32,267 nt of DNA, from the NCBI RefSeq assembly GCF_003389455.1, contig NZ_QUAC01000177.1, positions 1 through 32,267 of the forward strand, written 5' to 3'. The DNA is from Streptomyces inhibens. Its GTDB lineage: Bacteria > Actinomycetota > Actinomycetes > Streptomycetales > Streptomycetaceae. Below are positions 7,541 to 15,548 of the stretch, in pieces. Every line of letters begins with the position of its first letter. Position 1 is the stretch's first letter. The notes below the pieces were generated by a model, which made no database searches, was not told where the DNA came from, and saw nothing but the letters and a program-made list of their open reading frames with translations. The translations under genes and the position numbers were made by a program.

Positions 7541-8746
7541 ATGGCTCACAAGCGTTCCAGCAAGAAGCGGCTCATCACGGCAATATCCGCCGCGGTCGCC
7601 GCCACTGGTATCGCCGCCGTCACCGCGGTCACCGCGGGCGCGTCCCCGGCTCCCGTCGTAGGCAAGATCTACGGTGCCGAGGCCAAGGGTGCCGTGAACG
7701 GCAGCTACATCGTCATGCTGAAGAAGTCGGTCCGTACCGCGGAGAGCGGTGACCTGGCCGCCAAGTACGGCGGCAAGGTCAAGCGGAGCTACTCCTCCGT
7801 CGACGGCTTCTCGACGACCGGTCTGAACGAGGAGGAGGCCAAGCGCCTCGCCGCCGACCCGGCCGTCGACAAGGTCGTACAGAACAAGAAGTTCCACATC
7901 GACGGCACCCAGGACAACCCGCCGTCGTGGGGCCTGGACCGCATCGACCAGGCGGACACCAAGGGCGACGGCAAGTACAACTACCCCGACAGCGCGGGTG
8001 AGGGCGTCACCGCCTACGTCATCGACACCGGTGTCCACATCAGCCACAAGGACTTCGGCGGCCGCGCGTCGTACGGCTTCAACGCCATCGACAACAGCGA
8101 CAAGGCCGAGGACGACAACGGCCATGGCACCCACGTCTCGGGCACCATCGCCGGTGAGGCGCACGGTGTCGCCAAGAAGGCCAAGATCGTGGCCGTCAAG
8201 GTCCTGGACGCTCAGGGCTCCGGCACCACCGAGCAGGTCGTCGCGGGCATCGACTGGGTGACCAAGAACCACAAGGGCCCCTCGGTCGCCAACATGTCGC
8301 TCGGTGGCGGCGCTGACGAGGCGCTCGATGCGGCCGTGAAGAAGGCCATCGACTCCGGTGTCACCTTCGGTGTCGCGGCGGGCAACGAGTCCACCGACGC
8401 GGGCCAGGGCTCCCCGGCGCGGGTGAAGGAAGCCATCACGGTGGCCTCCAGCACCAAGGACGACCAGCAGTCGGACTTCTCCAACTACGGCAGCGTGGTG
8501 GACCTTTACGCCCCCGGCTCCGACATCACCTCGGACTGGAACACCGGCGACGACGCCACCAACACCATCTCCGGTACGTCCATGGCGACCCCGCATGTCG
8601 TGGGTGCCGCCGCGGTCTACCTGGCCGGCCACCAGGACGCCAAGCCGGCCGACGTGGAGAAGGCGCTCACGGACGGCGCCACGCCCGACAAGATCTCGAA
8701 CCCGAGCGAGGGCACGCCCAACAAGCTGCTGAAGGTCGTCGAGTAA
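7541..8746 (+). CDS. Secreted subtilisin-like serine protease (S8) with I9 propeptide
   Basis: This 401-residue preproenzyme has a Sec signal peptide (basic KRSSKKR, an Ala/Ile/Val core, cleavage likely near AGASPA, residues 33-37), an inhibitor-I9 propeptide (about 54-120, from SYIVMLKKSV to VVQNKKFHI), and a catalytic domain. The catalytic triad is Asp162 (YVIDTGVH), His195 (DDNGHGTHVSG) and Ser347 (SGTSMATPHV), with oxyanion Asn282 (VAAGNES). It resembles the proteinase K/aqualysin-like subtilisins common in Streptomyces and has no C-terminal extension. It would act outside the cell on proteins. GAGGAG (7525-7530) lies ten bases before the ATG, and a strong hairpin follows the gene, so it is probably transcribed alone. 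Confidence 0.93.
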   Translation: MAHKRSSKKRLITAISAAVAATGIAAVTAVTAGASPAPVVGKIYGAEAKGAVNGSYIVMLKKSVRTAESGDLAAKYGGKVKRSYSSVDGFSTTGLNEEEAKRLAADPAVDKVVQNKKFHIDGTQDNPPSWGLDRIDQADTKGDGKYNYPDSAGEGVTAYVIDTGVHISHKDFGGRASYGFNAIDNSDKAEDDNGHGTHVSGTIAGEAHGVAKKAKIVAVKVLDAQGSGTTEQVVAGIDWVTKNHKGPSVANMSLGGGADEALDAAVKKAIDSGVTFGVAAGNESTDAGQGSPARVKEAITVASSTKDDQQSDFSNYGSVVDLYAPGSDITSDWNTGDDATNTISGTSMATPHVVGAAAVYLAGHQDAKPADVEKALTDGATPDKISNPSEGTPNKLLKVVE

Positions 8747-8769
8747 GAACCTCATCGCCTCAGCTCCAC

Positions 8770-8826
8770 ACGCCGGCCGTCGCGCTCGCCCCCACGGGGC
8801 GCGGCGGCCGGCGTCGTTGTGTTTTC
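8770..8826 (+). terminator. Intrinsic terminator after the protease gene
   Basis: A perfect 10-bp stem ACGCCGGCCG (8770-8779) / CGGCCGGCGT (8805-8814), with further GC pairing inside the loop, is followed by a T-rich CGTTGTGTTTT tail. It begins 23 bases after the stop codon. Confidence 0.75.
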
Positions 8827-8883
8827 CGGCTCCTTGACCGGACGAGCCCCGTCTCGCCGATCGGTCGGCGAGCGGGCCGTCCG

Positions 8884-8919
8884 TAGACACTGCCTACTCG
8901 ATTTGGTAGACAGTGTCTA
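8884..8919 (+). promoter_or_regulatory. Operator overlapping the tetR start, probable leaderless promoter
   Basis: Two 14-base arms, TAGACACTGCCTAC (8884-8897) and GTAGACAGTGTCTA (8906-8919), match at 13 of 14 positions as an inverted repeat around an 8-base centre. The right arm ends on the first base of the ATG at 8919. Possible -35 and -10 hexamers (both TAGACA, 8884 and 8907, 17 apart) would place transcription start at or next to the start codon, so the mRNA may be leaderless. A TetR dimer bound here would repress its own operon. Confidence 0.65.
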
Positions 8920-9503
8920 TGAGTGATCAAGAGGCGGGCCTGCGTGCCCGTTTGGTCGAGGTCGGCGTCGACCTGCTGACCAGAGAAGGAATTCAGGCGC
9001 TGTCGCTGCGCGAGATCGCCCGCCAGGCCGGGGTCTCGCACGGAGCTCCGCGCCGCTACTTCCCGACCCATCTGGACCTGCTGTCCGCCATCGCGCGTCA
9101 GGGCTTTGCCGACCTGGGCGACCGGGTCGCCGAGGTGATCGGCGACGGCCGGGCGAGCCCCCGCGCCCAGCTCATGGCGCTGGGACGCTGCTATCTCGAC
9201 TTCGCGCTGAGCCACCGCGGGATGTTCGAGCTGATGTTCCGCCATGACCTGTTGGAGAGCAATCAGCTCGGTCTGCGGGAGACCAGCCTGCCGCTCTTCC
9301 GCGTCCTCGTCGACCTCGTGGCCCGGGCACAGCCACCGGCTGATGCGGCGCCACCTGTCGTCGCGGGCGCACTGTGGGGGAACCTGCACGGCATCGCCCA
9401 GCTGTGGGGGTGGGGCAGCCTCCCGCTCGCTACGGGGACCGACGACGTCGAACCGCTGCTGCGCGCCGCGCTGAACGCGCACCTCGGGCCGGAGGGCCGA
9501 TGA
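8919..9503 (+). CDS. TetR-family transcriptional repressor
   Basis: This 194-residue protein has an N-terminal TetR helix-turn-helix (ALSLREIARQAGVSHGAPRR, about residues 28-48, then YFPTHLDLLSAIA) and an all-helical ligand domain with the GNLHGIAQLWGWG segment seen in the WHG-type C-terminal domain. It is expected to bind the palindrome that covers its own start and to release it when a small molecule binds, inducing the efflux gene that follows. The ATG at 8919 is chosen; an in-frame GTG at 8913 would add two residues. There is no Shine-Dalgarno sequence, in line with a leaderless transcript. Its stop overlaps the MFS start (ATGA). Confidence 0.9.
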   Translation: MSDQEAGLRARLVEVGVDLLTREGIQALSLREIARQAGVSHGAPRRYFPTHLDLLSAIARQGFADLGDRVAEVIGDGRASPRAQLMALGRCYLDFALSHRGMFELMFRHDLLESNQLGLRETSLPLFRVLVDLVARAQPPADAAPPVVAGALWGNLHGIAQLWGWGSLPLATGTDDVEPLLRAALNAHLGPEGR

Positions 9504-11101
9504 GCTCAGTACGCCATCGTCGCCTCACGCTCGTCGGCAGTATCACCGGGGCCGTGATCGTCGCCCTGGACGGCACGGTGCTGACCGTGGCCCAGCCCAC
9601 CATGCAGCGGGCCCTGCACGCCTCGTTCGTGCAGGTCCAGTGGACCAGCACCGGCTATCTCATCGCCGTCGCGAGCCTGCTGGTCTTCGCCGGCCGCCTC
9701 GGCGACCGGTTCGGCCACCAACAGATCTTCGCCATCGGGATCCTGGGCTTCGGCGCCACTTCGGCGGGGATCGGCCTGGCCTCCGACGTCGGCTGGGTGA
9801 TCGGTCTACGCGTCGCCCAGGGCGTCTTCGGCGCGCTGTTGCAACCGGCCACCCTGGGAATGCTGCGCGCCACGTACCCGCGCGACCAGCTCGGTATGCC
9901 CCTCGCACTGCGCACCAGCGCCATCGGTCTGGCGGCCGCCGCCGGCCCGATCGTCGGCGGCGCACTCGCCGCCCATCTGGGCTGGCGGGCGGTCTTCTTC
10001 CTCAACGTGGCACCCGCGCTCGTGATCGGCGTACTGGCCCTCACCGTCCACCTGCCGACGCCTGCTCCTACGCCCACGCCTACGACTGCGCCTACCTCTT
10101 CGCCGGCGACCGGAGCCGGCGCCTCCGCTGCCCGGCTCGACCTGCCCGGCGCCTGTCTGCTCGCGATAACCCTGGTCTGCCTGGTCCACACCCTCGTCGC
10201 GATACCGGAAACCGGCTGGACGGCGGTGACCACGCTGGGAGGCGTCGCGGCCGCGGTCACCTGTGGCGCGTTCATCCGGCACGAACGGCGTACCGCGAGC
10301 CCGCTGGTGCCGCCGAGCGTGCTCGGATCGGCAACCGTCCTCTCGGCGCTCACCATCCTGCTGTCCGCCTCGGCAGCCCTGTTCGGTGCGCTGTTCGTCG
10401 GCACGTACTTCTTGCAGGACGTTCTCGCGCTGGACCCCCTGGAGAGCGGTCTGCGCGTGCTGCCGCTGGCCGTGATGATGGTGCTGAGCGCGCCGGCCTC
10501 GGCCGTCCTGCAGCGCAGACACGGCCCCCGACGGACGACCATGGCGGCGATGGTGCTCCTGACCCTCGGCATCCTCCTGCTGTCCCAACTCGACCAGAGG
10601 GCCACGCCGGTGGAGATCGGTGCCGGCTTCCTTCTGCTGGGCGCCGGATTCGGCACGGTGATGGTCACCGCGACGGCCGTCATCGTGCACCAGGCGTCCG
10701 TGGACAACGCCGGGGTGGCCGGCGGGCTCCAGCAGACGGCGATGAACATCGGCCCGACGCTGGGCGTCGCCGTGGCCACCATGCTGCTCACCCTCACCGC
10801 ACCGACCGCTGCCGGCGGCCGGCCGTACGGCGGCGCATCACACGGCGGCGCATCACACGGCGGCGGATCGCATGGCGTCGGAGCGCTCGCCGACGGGCCG
10901 CACTGGACCCACGACGCTTTTGTCTCCGCGATGGGGTCCACGCTGTTCGCCCTCGCGGTCCTCGCCGCGATCGGCGCCCTGGCGGCAATCAAGCTGCCCC
11001 GACGCCTCGACGCCGAACGAACTCGGAACCCCCGCCGAGAAGTTATCCACAGGCGGCAGCCTCGCCCACCGCGTGCGACGGAATCCCGCTACCGTCGGTG
11101 A
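9500..11101 (+). CDS. MFS drug-efflux transporter, DHA2 (14-helix, EmrB/QacA) type
   Basis: This 533-residue membrane protein shows the DHA2 signatures: ALDGTVLTVAQPTMQRAL in helix 1, GRLGDRFGHQQ (motif A) after helix 2, and RVAQGVFGALLQPA (motif C region). Hydrophobic segments suggest 14 helices. A Thr/Pro repeat loop (about residues 190-210) and a Gly/His/Ser-rich loop with repeated GGASHG near the last helices are strain-type expansions. It exports small toxic compounds using the proton gradient. Translational coupling to tetR by a 4-nt overlap makes this a classic self-regulated efflux pair. The C-terminal tail is Arg-rich. Substrate unknown. Confidence 0.9.
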   Translation: MSSVRHRRLTLVGSITGAVIVALDGTVLTVAQPTMQRALHASFVQVQWTSTGYLIAVASLLVFAGRLGDRFGHQQIFAIGILGFGATSAGIGLASDVGWVIGLRVAQGVFGALLQPATLGMLRATYPRDQLGMPLALRTSAIGLAAAAGPIVGGALAAHLGWRAVFFLNVAPALVIGVLALTVHLPTPAPTPTPTTAPTSSPATGAGASAARLDLPGACLLAITLVCLVHTLVAIPETGWTAVTTLGGVAAAVTCGAFIRHERRTASPLVPPSVLGSATVLSALTILLSASAALFGALFVGTYFLQDVLALDPLESGLRVLPLAVMMVLSAPASAVLQRRHGPRRTTMAAMVLLTLGILLLSQLDQRATPVEIGAGFLLLGAGFGTVMVTATAVIVHQASVDNAGVAGGLQQTAMNIGPTLGVAVATMLLTLTAPTAAGGRPYGGASHGGASHGGGSHGVGALADGPHWTHDAFVSAMGSTLFALAVLAAIGALAAIKLPRRLDAERTRNPRREVIHRRQPRPPRATESRYRR

Positions 11102-11102
11102 C

Positions 11103-11303
11103 ATGCACGGAGGACTGCCGTTCATCGGCATCAGCACCATCGTCTACGGCGTGATCGGACTGATCGCTGTCGTAGTCCAGGCGATCCGCACAGCGGGGGG
11201 AGCTCGACATGCACACCATCACCGTCATCGTGCCTGCTCACAACGAGGAGGAGGGGCTACCGGCCACGCTGGAGTCCCTCGCGTGTCAAACGGTCCGGCC
11301 TGA
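11103..11303 (+). CDS. Possible small membrane protein upstream of the glycosyltransferase
   Basis: A 66-codon frame starts two bases after the MFS stop and begins with one clear membrane helix (about residues 7-28, ISTIVYGVIGLIAVVVQAIR). After that it runs out of frame over the first 95 bases of the glycosyltransferase, where it is His/Arg-rich and unconvincing. It lacks a Shine-Dalgarno sequence. It could be a genuine small protein coupled to the transferase, or a remnant. The glycosyltransferase has its own GGGGGAG, so it is not simply its N-terminus. Confidence 0.35.
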   Translation: MHGGLPFIGISTIVYGVIGLIAVVVQAIRTAGGARHAHHHRHRACSQRGGGATGHAGVPRVSNGPA

Positions 11304-11895
11304 CCGCATCCTGGTCGTGGACGATGCTTCCACGGACCGTACGGGCGAGGTGGCGGCCTCACACGGCGTGACCGTGCTGCGCCCGCCACGCAATCTCGGC
11401 AGCAAGGCCAAGGCGCAGAACCACGCCCTGCCGCACTGCACCACCGACCTCGTCCTGGCCGTCGACGCGGACACCGTTCTCGCACCGGACTACATCGAGA
11501 CCGTCGTCCCCGTCTTCGACGACCCCAGCGTCGCGGTAGCGGCCGGCACGGTCCGCACCCGCCATACCCGCACGATCTGGGAGCGCGGACGGTCCACGGA
11601 ATATCTCTTCGGCTTCCACTGGCACCGCCCCATCCAGGCCCTGGCCAACAGCCCCATGGTCTGCTCGGGTTGCTGCTCCGTCTTCCGCCGCGACGATCTG
11701 CTGTCCTTCGGCGGATTCCCCGAGCGCACGATCGTCGAGGACATGGACTTCACCTGTTGCGCCTTGAGGAGTGACCGTACGTCCCAGCCTGGTATGTCGG
11801 CAAACATGCAGGTCAGAGGTGCTGCCTCGGACCTCCTTGTGGCATGCAACTGTGGTCGAGTGCAACCTGCTCTGTCAGGATTCAAGCTGACTTGA
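11209..11895 (+). pseudogene. Family-2 glycosyltransferase, truncated at its Glu-Asp motif
   Basis: The frame begins like a processive GT2 enzyme of the NodC/hyaluronan/cellulose synthase type: IVPAHNEEE, VVDDASTDRTGEV, NLGSKAKAQN, the metal-binding LAVDADTVLAPDY, GCCSVFRRDDLLSFGGF and VEDMDFT. Homologs then continue with an Arg/Trp-rich QxxRW region and several C-terminal membrane helices. Here homology stops right after VEDMDFT, near base 11756, and about 46 unrelated residues follow to the stop at 11893-11895. The break coincides with the core of repeat module A, so insertion of a mobile element is the likely cause. GGGGGAG precedes the ATG. Without its C-terminal half it is almost certainly inactive. 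Confidence 0.85.
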
Positions 11896-11920
11896 TGCTG
11901 ACTTTTTTGATGGGTAGTCA
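11736..11920 (+). repeat. Attachment-site-like module A (core plus right arm)
   Basis: The core CGAGGACATGGACTTCACCT (11736-11755) lies inside the glycosyltransferase gene. From there rightwards the sequence is homologous to module C, including 16 identical bases GGCAAACATGCAGGTC (11799-11814) and the arm repeat GATGCTGAC (11894-11902, with a GCTGAC at 11886). Left of the core there is no likeness to B or C, only host gene. This is the layout of a host-side/element junction (attL-like). Confidence 0.6.
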
Positions 11921-12057
11921 GGTTCATTGTCGCGTCAGCTATGTGGCCGACTGCTAGCGACGATAGGTCCGGGTGGGGAAGCGGGTTGAGGCCCGGTGGA
12001 CGAGGTTGCGGCTTCCCGACTGCGCTTCCCCGGGGGCGCCCCGGCGTGGACTGCTCA

Positions 12058-12345
12058 ACCGTGGCCCACGGAGAGCCTGTGTCCGGATCCCGTCTGCTCA
12101 TCGATTGGGAGCTGGCAATCTTCGGAGACGAGAAGTCCGACCTCGGCCGTCTCGCCGTACGCCTCCGCCTCGACGATCCCACGCCCGTCCTCGCCCTTGC
12201 CGACCGGCGAGATCCGACGGCCGAAGGACGGCTCCACCTGTACCGGCACATCCACCTGCTCGCTGATGCCGCGCTGAGTACAGATCCCGTGGTACGAGAG
12301 AGGGCCGCCTCACGATTGAACTCCTCCCGGAGTGCCCACCCGTAA
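12058..12345 (+). pseudogene. C-terminal fragment of an APH-family phosphotransferase
   Basis: The readable part begins near VAHGEPVSGSRLLIDWELAIFGD, which is the metal-binding end of the APH/choline kinase fold (LIDWE, followed by the usual helix region GDEKSDLGRLAVRL). The N-terminal lobe and the HGD catalytic loop in normal spacing are missing; upstream sequence in the frame (11941-12057) is unrelated. I regard it as a 5'-truncated remnant. It lies just inside the right arm of module A and has no recognisable start signals. Confidence 0.55.
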
Positions 12346-12416
12346 CGACGCCTGTCGCCCAACCCACCTGCAAGAAAAGGCAATTGCCGACCCCCTATAC
12401 AGAACAAAGGTTCGAC

Positions 12417-12533
12417 ATGAATGATGAGGGGATCGCGTGCCAGTTCGGTACGCCACTCGTTATACAGGGCAGCCGAGGCGCACATCGGGCGCAGGATGAG
12501 GCTTTCGCCTCACGGCAGGAGGAGCAGCGATGA
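12417..12533 (+). CDS. Possible 38-aa leader ORF coupled to the three-Cys gene
   Basis: An ATG at 12417, behind AAAGG, opens 38 codons whose TGA overlaps the ATG of the DUF5131 gene (ATGA, 12530-12533). The peptide (starting MNDEGIACQFG) matches nothing I know. The downstream gene has its own strong GGAGGAG, so coupling is optional. The region also holds two TATACAG motifs (about 12397 and 12463) that might be -10 elements. Confidence 0.3.
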   Translation: MNDEGIACQFGTPLVIQGSRGAHRAQDEAFASRQEEQR

Positions 12534-13285
12534 GTGATCGCAGTTCGATCGAGTGGACAGAAGCTACCTGGAACCCCACCACAGGGTGCGATCGGGTTAC
12601 GCCAGGCTGCGACAACTGCTACGCCTTGACGTTATCCCGGCGCCTCAAAGCCATGGGGGCGGCCAAGTACCAGAACGACGGTGATCCTCGCACTTCGGGG
12701 CCGGGGTTCGGCCTCACTCTGCACCCGGACGCCCTTGCCGTACCTTCCCAGTGGAAAACCCCGCGGATGGTTTTCGTCAATTCGATGAGCGACCTATTTC
12801 ACGCCAGAGTTCCGCTGGACTTCGTCCAGCGAGTCTTCCGCGTGATCGCCGCCACGCCCCAGCACACCTACCAGCTGCTCACCAAGCGCGCTCTTCGCCT
12901 GCGCCGCGTGGCAGACCAGCTTGAATGGCCTCCGAACCTTTGGATGGGTGTTTCCGTCGAGAGCGCCGATCAGCTGGGCCGCGTCGACGACCTGCGCCAA
13001 GTCCCAGCGGCAGTTCGCTTCCTGTCGTGTGAGCCGTTGCTCGGACCGCTCACCGGACTGGACCTTCAGGGGATCGGCTGGGTGATTGCCGGCGGAGAGT
13101 CCGGCCCCGGTCACCGGCCGGTTCTGGAGGAGTGGATCATCGAGATTCGCGACATCTGCAACGCGGACGACGTCCCCTTCTTCTTCAAGCAGTGGGGTGG
13201 TCGCACACCAAAGGCCGGAGGCCGGGAGCTCGTCGGTCAGACGTGGGATGAAATGCCGAAGAGGCTTCAAGCCACGGCCTCCTGA
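12530..13285 (+). CDS. DUF5131 (phage Gp37/Gp68-like) three-Cys-motif protein
   Basis: This 251-residue protein matches the DUF5131 family. The N-terminal IEWTEATWNPTTGCDRVTPG block is followed by the three-cysteine cluster Cys20, Cys27, Cys30 (C-x6-C-x2-C, ending in CYA), which in this family is thought to bind an iron-sulfur cluster in a radical-SAM-like fold. Later landmarks are FVNSMSDLFH, YQLLTKRALRL, WMGVSVES and FLSCEPLLGPL, then VIAGGESGP and FFFKQWGG, all characteristic. The substrate is unknown. It is followed by tcmP, its usual partner. GGAGGAG (12519-12525) sets the start. A TTA codon at 12632-12634 suggests bldA dependence. It lies in the accessory region among remnants, consistent with mobile or defence cargo. 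Confidence 0.9.
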   Translation: MSDRSSIEWTEATWNPTTGCDRVTPGCDNCYALTLSRRLKAMGAAKYQNDGDPRTSGPGFGLTLHPDALAVPSQWKTPRMVFVNSMSDLFHARVPLDFVQRVFRVIAATPQHTYQLLTKRALRLRRVADQLEWPPNLWMGVSVESADQLGRVDDLRQVPAAVRFLSCEPLLGPLTGLDLQGIGWVIAGGESGPGHRPVLEEWIIEIRDICNADDVPFFFKQWGGRTPKAGGRELVGQTWDEMPKRLQATAS

Positions 13286-13389
13286 ACATTCATATCCGGC
13301 CATCGCCTGAAGGCGGTCTGGTGTCCCACAAGAGCGCCATGTGACCCTCTCCCCTGAGTTGCGGTGACAGGCGGACTGGGGGAGCAGAC

Positions 13390-14517
13390 ATGGCCGTGCC
13401 CAAAAACTCCGTATGGTCGAGGGATCCACACACAGCCGCGAAACACGACCTGCTGAAGAAATACCTGCAGCCCTGGGCGCCAATCTTGCTGTCGCGGCAC
13501 GACACCATCACGTATGCGGAAGGCTTCTCGGGGCCCGGCATCTACACCGAGGGGGAGCCTGGATCCCCGGTCATCGCCTACGAGGCATTTGCCGACACCC
13601 TGCAGCACCGGCCCAAGACCATTCGCATGGTGCTCGTAGAGGGCGACAAGCGACGCGAGGTCGAGCTGCGGAGCCAGATCGCCCGTGTCCGTGGGCGGTA
13701 TGCGGATGAGATCAACAGACGCATCTCCGTGGGGACATACCGAGGCGAGTGTCACCCGACTCTCCTTGAAGAGCTCCGGACGTCCGGATGCCTGGGAGAC
13801 CCCCTGTTTGTCCTTCTTGACAGCTACGGAGGCCCCGACGTCCCCTTCAGCCTCCTCCAGGAACTCGCCAAGCACCGCAGCACAGAGGTCATGGTGACGT
13901 TCGCGCCGGGCTTCCTCACCAGGTTCGCGGAGAAAAACAACGGGCACCGGGAAGCAGGGGACGCGGCGTTCGGCGGCCCTCAGTGGCAAGCAGTCTTCGA
14001 ACAGCCCTCCAGCGACAAGTTCACCTTCCTGCGTGACCAGTACCGTGACACCCTTCACCGCGCCGGCTTCTCCCACACCCTCTACTTCGAGATGGTGGAC
14101 GAGGGCGGACGTGTCCTCTACCTCATCTTCGGCACCAGCCACGAGAGAGGGCTGGAGAAGATGAAGGACGCCATGTGGAGCGTGGACTCCGACCACGGCG
14201 TCCGATACCGCGACCCACGAGACGTCCAGCAGCAGCAACTCGAACTTGAGCTTGAGCCCCACACCGGCCCGCTCCGCCGGATCCTCCTCGACTACATCGC
14301 TTCGTCCGCGAAGGGGCGGTCGGTCGCCGACCTCAGGCAGTACACGCTGCTTGAGACCGTCTACCGCCCCGCTCAGGTCACCCCGCTCGTGCGTCAGATG
14401 CGCGACGCCAAGACCGTCTCCACCGAGCCGCACAAGGTAACGAGCGAAACACAGGTGGTTCCCTACGTCCCCCCACCGAACACCGGCAGCGCTCACGGCC
14501 AGGGCGAGCTCTTCTGA
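13390..14517 (+). CDS. tcmP: Three-Cys-motif partner protein TcmP
   Basis: This 375-residue protein is the partner family found beside three-Cys DUF5131 proteins. The N-terminal part carries TAAKHDLLKKYLQPW and then YAEGFSGPGIYTEGEPGSP, the Gly-rich motif that resembles an AdoMet-methyltransferase loop. FVLLDSYGGPDVPF and MVTFAPGFLTRF follow in the core fold. The C-terminal 100 residues look like a winged helix (QYTLLETVYRPAQVTPLVRQM), possibly for nucleic-acid binding. GGGGGAG stands six bases before the ATG. It is 104 bases downstream of the DUF5131 gene in the same direction. The joint activity of the pair is not established; nucleic-acid modification or phage-related conflict is a reasonable inference. 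Confidence 0.88.
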   Translation: MAVPKNSVWSRDPHTAAKHDLLKKYLQPWAPILLSRHDTITYAEGFSGPGIYTEGEPGSPVIAYEAFADTLQHRPKTIRMVLVEGDKRREVELRSQIARVRGRYADEINRRISVGTYRGECHPTLLEELRTSGCLGDPLFVLLDSYGGPDVPFSLLQELAKHRSTEVMVTFAPGFLTRFAEKNNGHREAGDAAFGGPQWQAVFEQPSSDKFTFLRDQYRDTLHRAGFSHTLYFEMVDEGGRVLYLIFGTSHERGLEKMKDAMWSVDSDHGVRYRDPRDVQQQQLELELEPHTGPLRRILLDYIASSAKGRSVADLRQYTLLETVYRPAQVTPLVRQMRDAKTVSTEPHKVTSETQVVPYVPPPNTGSAHGQGELF

Positions 14518-15142
14518 TCAGCGCTCGACTGTACGGCGCTCGTGCGAGGGCCGAGGTCAGCGATCGACATACCCGCCCACGCTCCCAACATCGCAGCGAC
14601 GGCAGAGGATGCCGCGAGGCACCGAAGAGGTGTGGGTATCCACCCAGTGGTCCAGCAAGGGCTGCCCCGGCGAACGGGGCAAGGGCTCCGGCAACGGTGG
14701 CCGGCGCAGCGAGGAGGCCAGACAGGCGGCCGTAGTGCGTCGTGCCCCAGCGGTCTGCGACAGCGGTGGCCTGGAGAAGCGTGAGGTTGCCGCGCACGAC
14801 TCCGGCGAGGACGGCGACCAGGATCAGCAGCGGGATCGGGCCGGGAATGAGCGCGAAGGCTGCGGTCGTGGCACCGCTGGCGGCGATTAGGACCGTGGTT
14901 CGGGCTGTGGTCGATGTCCGGGCGGCGAGGGTGGCGAAGAGGGTGCGACCGAGCGTCTGGCCTGCGCCGCCAAGTCCAAGTGCCCGTGCGGCGGTTGTCG
15001 CGTTGGCGCCGCGCTCGGCCAACAGGGGGGCCAGGCCGAAGACGACGGCATACATGGCGAAGCCGGAGAGCGTGAAGGCGGCAGCCAGGAGGAGGAAGGG
15101 CCGGCTGCGTGCGATCGGTGTGCAGTCGCTCGTATGCGGCAC
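14493..15142 (-). pseudogene. C-terminal half of an MFS transporter, frameshifted
   Basis: Reading leftwards, the frame starts at the central loop of an MFS protein (SRPFLLLAAAFTLSGFAMYA) and shows helices 7-11, with typical ALGLGGAGQTLGRTLFA and WGTTHYGRLSGLLAAP segments. The first six helices are missing. After GGYPHLFGAS (near base 14605) the frame turns into basic nonsense, while the adjacent frame continues with SAVAAMLGAWAGMSIAD, a plausible last helix; one base has been lost. It ends against the convergent tcmP stop. Both ends are damaged, so it is a remnant. Confidence 0.7.
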
Positions 15143-15158
15143 GTACCCAGCGGCCGGA

Positions 15159-15548
15159 CTACTCGCGCGGCACTATCGAGCCGCTCCTCATCCGGTCGGG
15201 AAGATCCAGGGGCACCCCCTGCCCGAGGTTCAGTCGCGGAGAGAACTCCGAGCGGTCCATGGACTCCCGATGCCGGAGAATCCGGCCGACGCGCCAACGC
15301 AGCGATGGCCTGAGCCGACGGCCGTTTAGATGAGCACTGGCCTCCTGTACGAACGCGTTGGCGCTTTCGGCTAGCTCATTAGCAGCATCTTCCACTTCGG
15401 CGAGGATCTTCCATCGAGCAGGCCCAGCGGCGCATCGCTGGCCGGCCCCGACGCCGATCTGACCACTCACGTCGAGGAGGTGGGCCTGCTTGGGCGACCA
15501 GGTGAGGGCAGCTTGGTGGCGGAGCCCCAGTTCCTGGCCACTGGGCAC
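15159..15548 (-). CDS. Hypothetical protein, possibly a remnant
   Basis: This 129-residue frame has reasonable Streptomyces codon use and a helix-rich middle (KILAEVEDAANELAESANAF) but matches no family I recognise. It has no clear Shine-Dalgarno sequence and sits between two obvious pseudogenes, all on the same strand. It may be a decayed fragment of a larger gene, or merely an open frame. Confidence 0.3.
   Translation of the reverse strand: MPSGQELGLRHQAALTWSPKQAHLLDVSGQIGVGAGQRCAAGPARWKILAEVEDAANELAESANAFVQEASAHLNGRRLRPSLRWRVGRILRHRESMDRSEFSPRLNLGQGVPLDLPDRMRSGSIVPRE

Noticed and set aside
7356..7661. Open frame starting upstream of the protease in another frame
   Set aside because: It overlaps the protease signal region, lacks a ribosome binding site, and its first residues come from the AT-rich promoter patch.
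11043..11051. TTATCCACA, a perfect classical DnaA box
   Set aside because: It is single, inside the end of the MFS gene, and not of the usual Streptomyces form; no cluster or origin features surround it.
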